Assembly (NCBI GenBank): GCA_039934635.1
Contig: JBDTLT010000038.1
Location: 1-33,303 of the forward strand
DNA length: 33,303 nucleotides
Reading direction: 5' to 3'
Source of the DNA: DATLFA01 sp039934635
GTDB taxonomy: Bacteria; Actinomycetota; Acidimicrobiia; Acidimicrobiales; WLNW01
The notes beneath the pieces are model-generated. The model was not told the DNA's origin. It saw only the letters and a list, made by a program, of their open reading frames with translations, and made no database searches. Both the position numbers and the translations under genes were made by a program. Positions 30,115-33,303 of this stretch are shown in pieces. Each line of letters opens with the position of its first letter. The stretch's first letter is position 1.

Positions 30115-31503
30115 TTATGGCGAATCTGCTGACACCGACACCCGTTGATCGCGCGTGTTGTAGAACGCCACCGCCGGCACGGTCAACAACGCGATGAACA
30201 GTGCGACTCCGAACGCCCATCCCATCGTCGACGCGGCATAACTGTCGGCGATGACCGCCGACATGATCGTCGTGCCCGACGCGGAGCCGATCTGACTCAA
30301 CATGTTGAGCACACCCGTGGCGATGCCGATGTCCGCCGTGTCGACGGTGTCGGCGACCAATGCATAGATGACGGTGCGCGCGTAGCCGTTGGCGAAGCCG
30401 GTGACGACCAAACCCACTTCGATGAGCCAGATCGACTTGTCGATGGGCCCGATCACCATGAACGCGGAGCCGACGATCAGCGCGGCATTGCCGAAGATCT
30501 GCAGCTTCTTGACGCTGCGGGTGTCGTGGTGATGTCCGGCGACCCACGCGCCGGCCGCGAAACCGAAGGGTCGCGTGATCAAGAAGAGTGAGGTCTTGCC
30601 CACCGAATAGCCGAACAACCGTTGCAGCATCAACGGTGCGAGCACGAAGCTGCCGATGAACGACGCCTGCATGAACAACATGGTGGTGGCGGACGCGCTG
30701 AAGGATCTTCGCCGCAAATAGTGCAACGGCAGTAACGGGAATCGCGCGCGTTGCTCGGTGCGGATGAAGCTCGCCATCGCCAGCGGGGTCAGCACGATGG
30801 TCGCGATGACAAAGGGATTGTCGATACCCCACGGCCGCACGCGATTGATGGCGAACATGGCCGACGTGACGCCGACACCGAGCGTGAACGCTCCGGCAGT
30901 GTCAAAGCGAACGTCGGGACGTCGCTGCGTCTCACTCAAGAGCGGCAGCGCCATGCACCACGCGATGAAGGCCGGCACCGCTTGGATGACGAAGAGCGCG
31001 CGCCAACCGATCGCGTCGACAGCGGGCCCGCCGATGACGACGCCGAGCACTGGCGCGAGGCCGCCCGCGACATTGAGCAGGCCGATCGCCCGTGCCCGCT
31101 GGCTTGCGGGCAACTGCGCCGCGACGAGTGCGATCGCCGCGGTACCCGTGGCCCCGCCGCCGATCTGGCTCACGGTGCGAGCGAGGATGAGCGAGAGCGG
31201 GTTCCACGCGAGCGCGGTCAACACCGAGAAGACGGTCGCGACCGCGAAGCCGGTGACGTAGATCCGCCGGTGCCCGTAGAGGTCGCCCAGCTTGCCGAAC
31301 AACGGCATGCCGAGCGCGAAACCGATGCTCGGTGCGACCTGCACCCATGAGATCGTCGCGAGGTCGGTGTGCATGTCGACGCGGATCCGCTCGAGCGACG
31401 CCACGAGCACCGTCGTCGGGAACGAGGTCGCGGCAACGCCGACCATCAAGGTGACGGTGATGAGCGTGAGCCGTCGCCCCTCGACCGTTCCCCCTGAAGT
31501 CAC
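30115..31503 (-). CDS. MFS transporter, DHA2-type drug exporter
   Basis: 462 residues with about 14 hydrophobic segments. MFS motif A 'FGKLGDLYGHRRIYVTGFAV', motif B-like 'ARTVSQIGGGATGTAAIALV', motif C-like 'GGLAPVLGVVIGGPAVDAIG'. The EmrB/QacA-type 14-TM plan suggests proton-driven export of a hydrophobic compound. GTG 31503 has AGAGG at 4 bases; TAGACA at 7 bases before is close to the leaderless pattern. Upstream of the DJ-1 gene, possibly co-transcribed. Divergent from the ABC exporter gene with 110 bp between. Confidence 0.9.
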   Translation of the reverse strand: MTSGGTVEGRRLTLITVTLMVGVAATSFPTTVLVASLERIRVDMHTDLATISWVQVAPSIGFALGMPLFGKLGDLYGHRRIYVTGFAVATVFSVLTALAWNPLSLILARTVSQIGGGATGTAAIALVAAQLPASQRARAIGLLNVAGGLAPVLGVVIGGPAVDAIGWRALFVIQAVPAFIAWCMALPLLSETQRRPDVRFDTAGAFTLGVGVTSAMFAINRVRPWGIDNPFVIATIVLTPLAMASFIRTEQRARFPLLPLHYLRRRSFSASATTMLFMQASFIGSFVLAPLMLQRLFGYSVGKTSLFLITRPFGFAAGAWVAGHHHDTRSVKKLQIFGNAALIVGSAFMVIGPIDKSIWLIEVGLVVTGFANGYARTVIYALVADTVDTADIGIATGVLNMLSQIGSASGTTIMSAVIADSYAASTMGWAFGVALFIALLTVPAVAFYNTRDQRVSVSADSP

Positions 31504-31600
31504 CGACCTCTGTCTAACAGCGAACGATCGACGCGGCCCACGAGCGCTGCGCCATGTGACCGATGACAGCGTCCCGTGAAGGACTGTCAGTGGGTCCCCC

Positions 31601-31606
31601 TAGGCT
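31601..31606 (+). promoter_or_regulatory. Leaderless -10 hexamer TAGGCT for the ABC exporter
   Basis: TAGGCT, 7 bases, then ATG 31614. Confidence 0.6.
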
Positions 31607-31613
31607 GTGCGCC

Positions 31614-33303
31614 ATGAGACCCGGCGGCCCGATGATGATGATGCACTCGATGGGCGATCCCGATGCCCTTCGCAATGCCAAGCTCAAGGCGGGCACGACG
31701 CGGCGGGTGTTGGCGTACACCACTCGCTACCGGGGCATGCTCATCGGCTTCGTCTTCGTCATCGTGGTCCAGGCCGTGCTCCAGCTACTGCCCGCGCTGC
31801 TCTTTCGCCGCATGCTCGACCACGCCATCCCGTCGCACGACCGCCCCGAACTCAACCTGCTCGCCGCGCTCATCCTGGGGGGCGCATTTTGTGAGGCGGT
31901 GCTCTCGCTGTTCGAGCGCTTCTGGTCGTCGCGCATCGGCGAGGGGCTCATCTACGACCTGCGAGTGACGCTGTTCGATCACGTCCAACGCATGCCCATC
32001 TCGTTCTTCACGCGGACCCAGACCGGTGCCTTGGTCAGCCGTATGAACAACGACGTGATCGGCGCGCAGCGGGCCGTCACGGGCACGCTCGGCTCGGTTG
32101 TCTCCAACTCCATCACATTGATGACGGTACTCATCACCTTGTTCATCCTGCAGTGGCAACTCACACTGTTGGCGCTCGTGTTGCTGCCGCTGTTCTTGCT
32201 CCCGGCGCGCCGAGTGGGCGCACGGCTGCAGAGCATCACCCGCGAATCGATGAATCAAAACGCGGCGATGAATACACAGATGACCGAGCGGTTCAACGTC
32301 GCCGGCGCGCTGCTGGTCAAGCTGTTCGGCCGGCCCAAGGCCGAGGTCGACGAGTTCGCCGGGCGAGCCGATCGCGTGCGGGCCATCGGTGTCAGCTCCG
32401 CCATGTACAGCCGCGTGGTCATGATCGCGCTGACGCTCGTCGGCGCCGTCGGCACTGCCGCGGTCTACTGGATCGGTGGGCAGCTGGCGATCTCCGGTTC
32501 GCTCACGCCCGGCACGCTCGCCGCGATGGGCATCCTCGTGGCCCGCATCTACATGCCGCTCACCAGCCTCACCAATGCCCGCATCGACGTCATGTCCGCA
32601 ATGGTGTCCTTCGAGCGAGTCTTCGAGGTGCTCGACGCGCCCCACACCATCAGCGACAAGCCCGGCGCCACGTCACTCGACGACGTCAAGGGTGCGATCG
32701 AGTTCGACCACGTCACGTTCCGCTACCCGCGCGCCGACGAGACCTCGGTGCCGTCACTCGAGCTCAACACCGTGCACAACTTCACGGGCGAAACCGCCGA
32801 AGTACTCCGCGACATCAATCTGTCGATCACTCCCGGACAACTGGTCGCTCTGGTCGGCCCTTCGGGTGCGGGCAAAACCACCCTCGCATCGCTCGTACCC
32901 CGGCTCTACGACGTCACCTCGGGCGCGGTGCGTATCGACGGTCATGACGTCCGCGATCTCACGCAGACGAGCGTGCACGGCGCCATCGGCGTGGTGTCGC
33001 AAGATCCTCATCTCTTCCACGACACGGTGCTGGCCAACCTCCGCTACGCCCGACCCGAAGCGACATTCGAAGAGATCCAAGCTGCGTGCCGCGCCGCGCA
33101 GATCCACGACGTCATCGCGGCACTTCCCGACGGTTACGACACGCTCGTCGGCGAGCGCGGCTACCGGTTGTCGGGGGGCGAAAAACAGCGTCTCGCCATC
33201 GCCCGTATGTTGGTCAAAGATCCGGCCATCGTCGTGCTCGACGAAGCAACCAGCCATCTCGACAGCGAAAACGAATCGCTGGTGCAGCGAGCGCTGGCCA
33301 ATG
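31614..33303 (+). CDS. ABC exporter (fused membrane and ATPase domains), cut by window end
   Basis: 563 codons visible, the frame open at the right edge. Membrane domain (about 35-330) with six hydrophobic segments and coupling region 'TRTQTGALVSRMNNDVIGAQ'. The ATPase has A-loop 'VTFRYPRAD', Walker A 'ALVGPSGAGKTTLASL', Q-loop 'VVSQDPHLFHD', signature 'RLSGGEKQRLAIARML' and Walker B 'AIVVLDEATSHLDS', all intact; D-loop is complete and only the H-loop is outside. Between 'FRYP' and 'VLRDINLS' there is a roughly 20-residue extra loop. It exports lipid, drug or peptide as half of a dimer. N-terminal Met-rich 'GGPMMMMHSMGD' is unusual but may be real; ATG 31614 is fixed by the leaderless hexamer. 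Confidence 0.92.
   Translation, partial: MRPGGPMMMMHSMGDPDALRNAKLKAGTTRRVLAYTTRYRGMLIGFVFVIVVQAVLQLLPALLFRRMLDHAIPSHDRPELNLLAALILGGAFCEAVLSLFERFWSSRIGEGLIYDLRVTLFDHVQRMPISFFTRTQTGALVSRMNNDVIGAQRAVTGTLGSVVSNSITLMTVLITLFILQWQLTLLALVLLPLFLLPARRVGARLQSITRESMNQNAAMNTQMTERFNVAGALLVKLFGRPKAEVDEFAGRADRVRAIGVSSAMYSRVVMIALTLVGAVGTAAVYWIGGQLAISGSLTPGTLAAMGILVARIYMPLTSLTNARIDVMSAMVSFERVFEVLDAPHTISDKPGATSLDDVKGAIEFDHVTFRYPRADETSVPSLELNTVHNFTGETAEVLRDINLSITPGQLVALVGPSGAGKTTLASLVPRLYDVTSGAVRIDGHDVRDLTQTSVHGAIGVVSQDPHLFHDTVLANLRYARPEATFEEIQAACRAAQIHDVIAALPDGYDTLVGERGYRLSGGEKQRLAIARMLVKDPAIVVLDEATSHLDSENESLVQRALAN

Overview
The window is high-GC actinobacterial DNA, most likely from the class Acidimicrobiia or a close relative. 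Reasons: the SRP RNA - dnaX - ybaB - recR block next to a tRNA-Ser and tadA; a DivIVA-domain coiled-coil protein; an ATP-dependent LigC-type ligase; a FusA2-type EF-G; propionyl-CoA/methylmalonyl-CoA genes; a remnant of a secreted 'PTRLVDTR' domain of the kind common in Acidimicrobiia; and many leaderless promoters of the form TANNNT followed 6-7 bases later by ATG or GTG. The class-level placement is an inference; no 16S gene is present.

Layout. 1-7565 is core metabolism and repair: the carboxyltransferase subunit of an acyl-CoA (propionyl-CoA) carboxylase (cut by the left edge), a LOG-family nucleotide phosphoribohydrolase, an EF-G-like GTPase, LigC ligase, a 5'-3' exonuclease-like protein, a small unknown protein, an ECHDC3-like enoyl-CoA hydratase homologue and methylmalonyl-CoA epimerase. 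7752-9192 holds the DivIVA-like gene, its terminator, and a stand-alone structured transcript with its own promoter and terminator that I cannot assign to a known RNA family. 9217-15655 is the replication/translation block: recR, ybaB, dnaX and SRP RNA on the minus strand; tRNA-Ser(GGA), an 8-TM HD-GYP protein, a methyltransferase, tadA and tRNA-Ser(CGA) on the plus strand.

15656-17582 is a decayed island behind tRNA-Ser(CGA): a tyrosine integrase broken by several frameshifts, a broken RibD-C/DHFR-like fragment, four 23-bp direct repeats with exact spacing, and a non-coding stretch. Beyond it lies a PAS-LuxR regulator and then the most distinctive part of the window (18526-25581): five minus-strand genes for exported proteins. 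Three are paralogues of an unrecognised Cys-containing secreted family (two about 70% identical by eye, one distant), one is a membrane-anchored Ig/NEW3 or DUF916-like protein, and one is a membrane-anchored VWA protein with a mucin-like Thr/Ser tail. I infer a cell-surface assembly; it has no sortase motif or dedicated signal peptidase in the window.

25582-26868 is mostly non-coding or decayed, with one small unknown ORF and the wreck of a secreted-domain gene. 26869-33303 returns to ordinary accessory metabolism: a YceI-like lipoprotein/anchored protein, an SDR, a TIGR00027-type methyltransferase, a DJ-1/PfpI protein, a 14-TM MFS exporter and an ABC exporter cut by the right edge.
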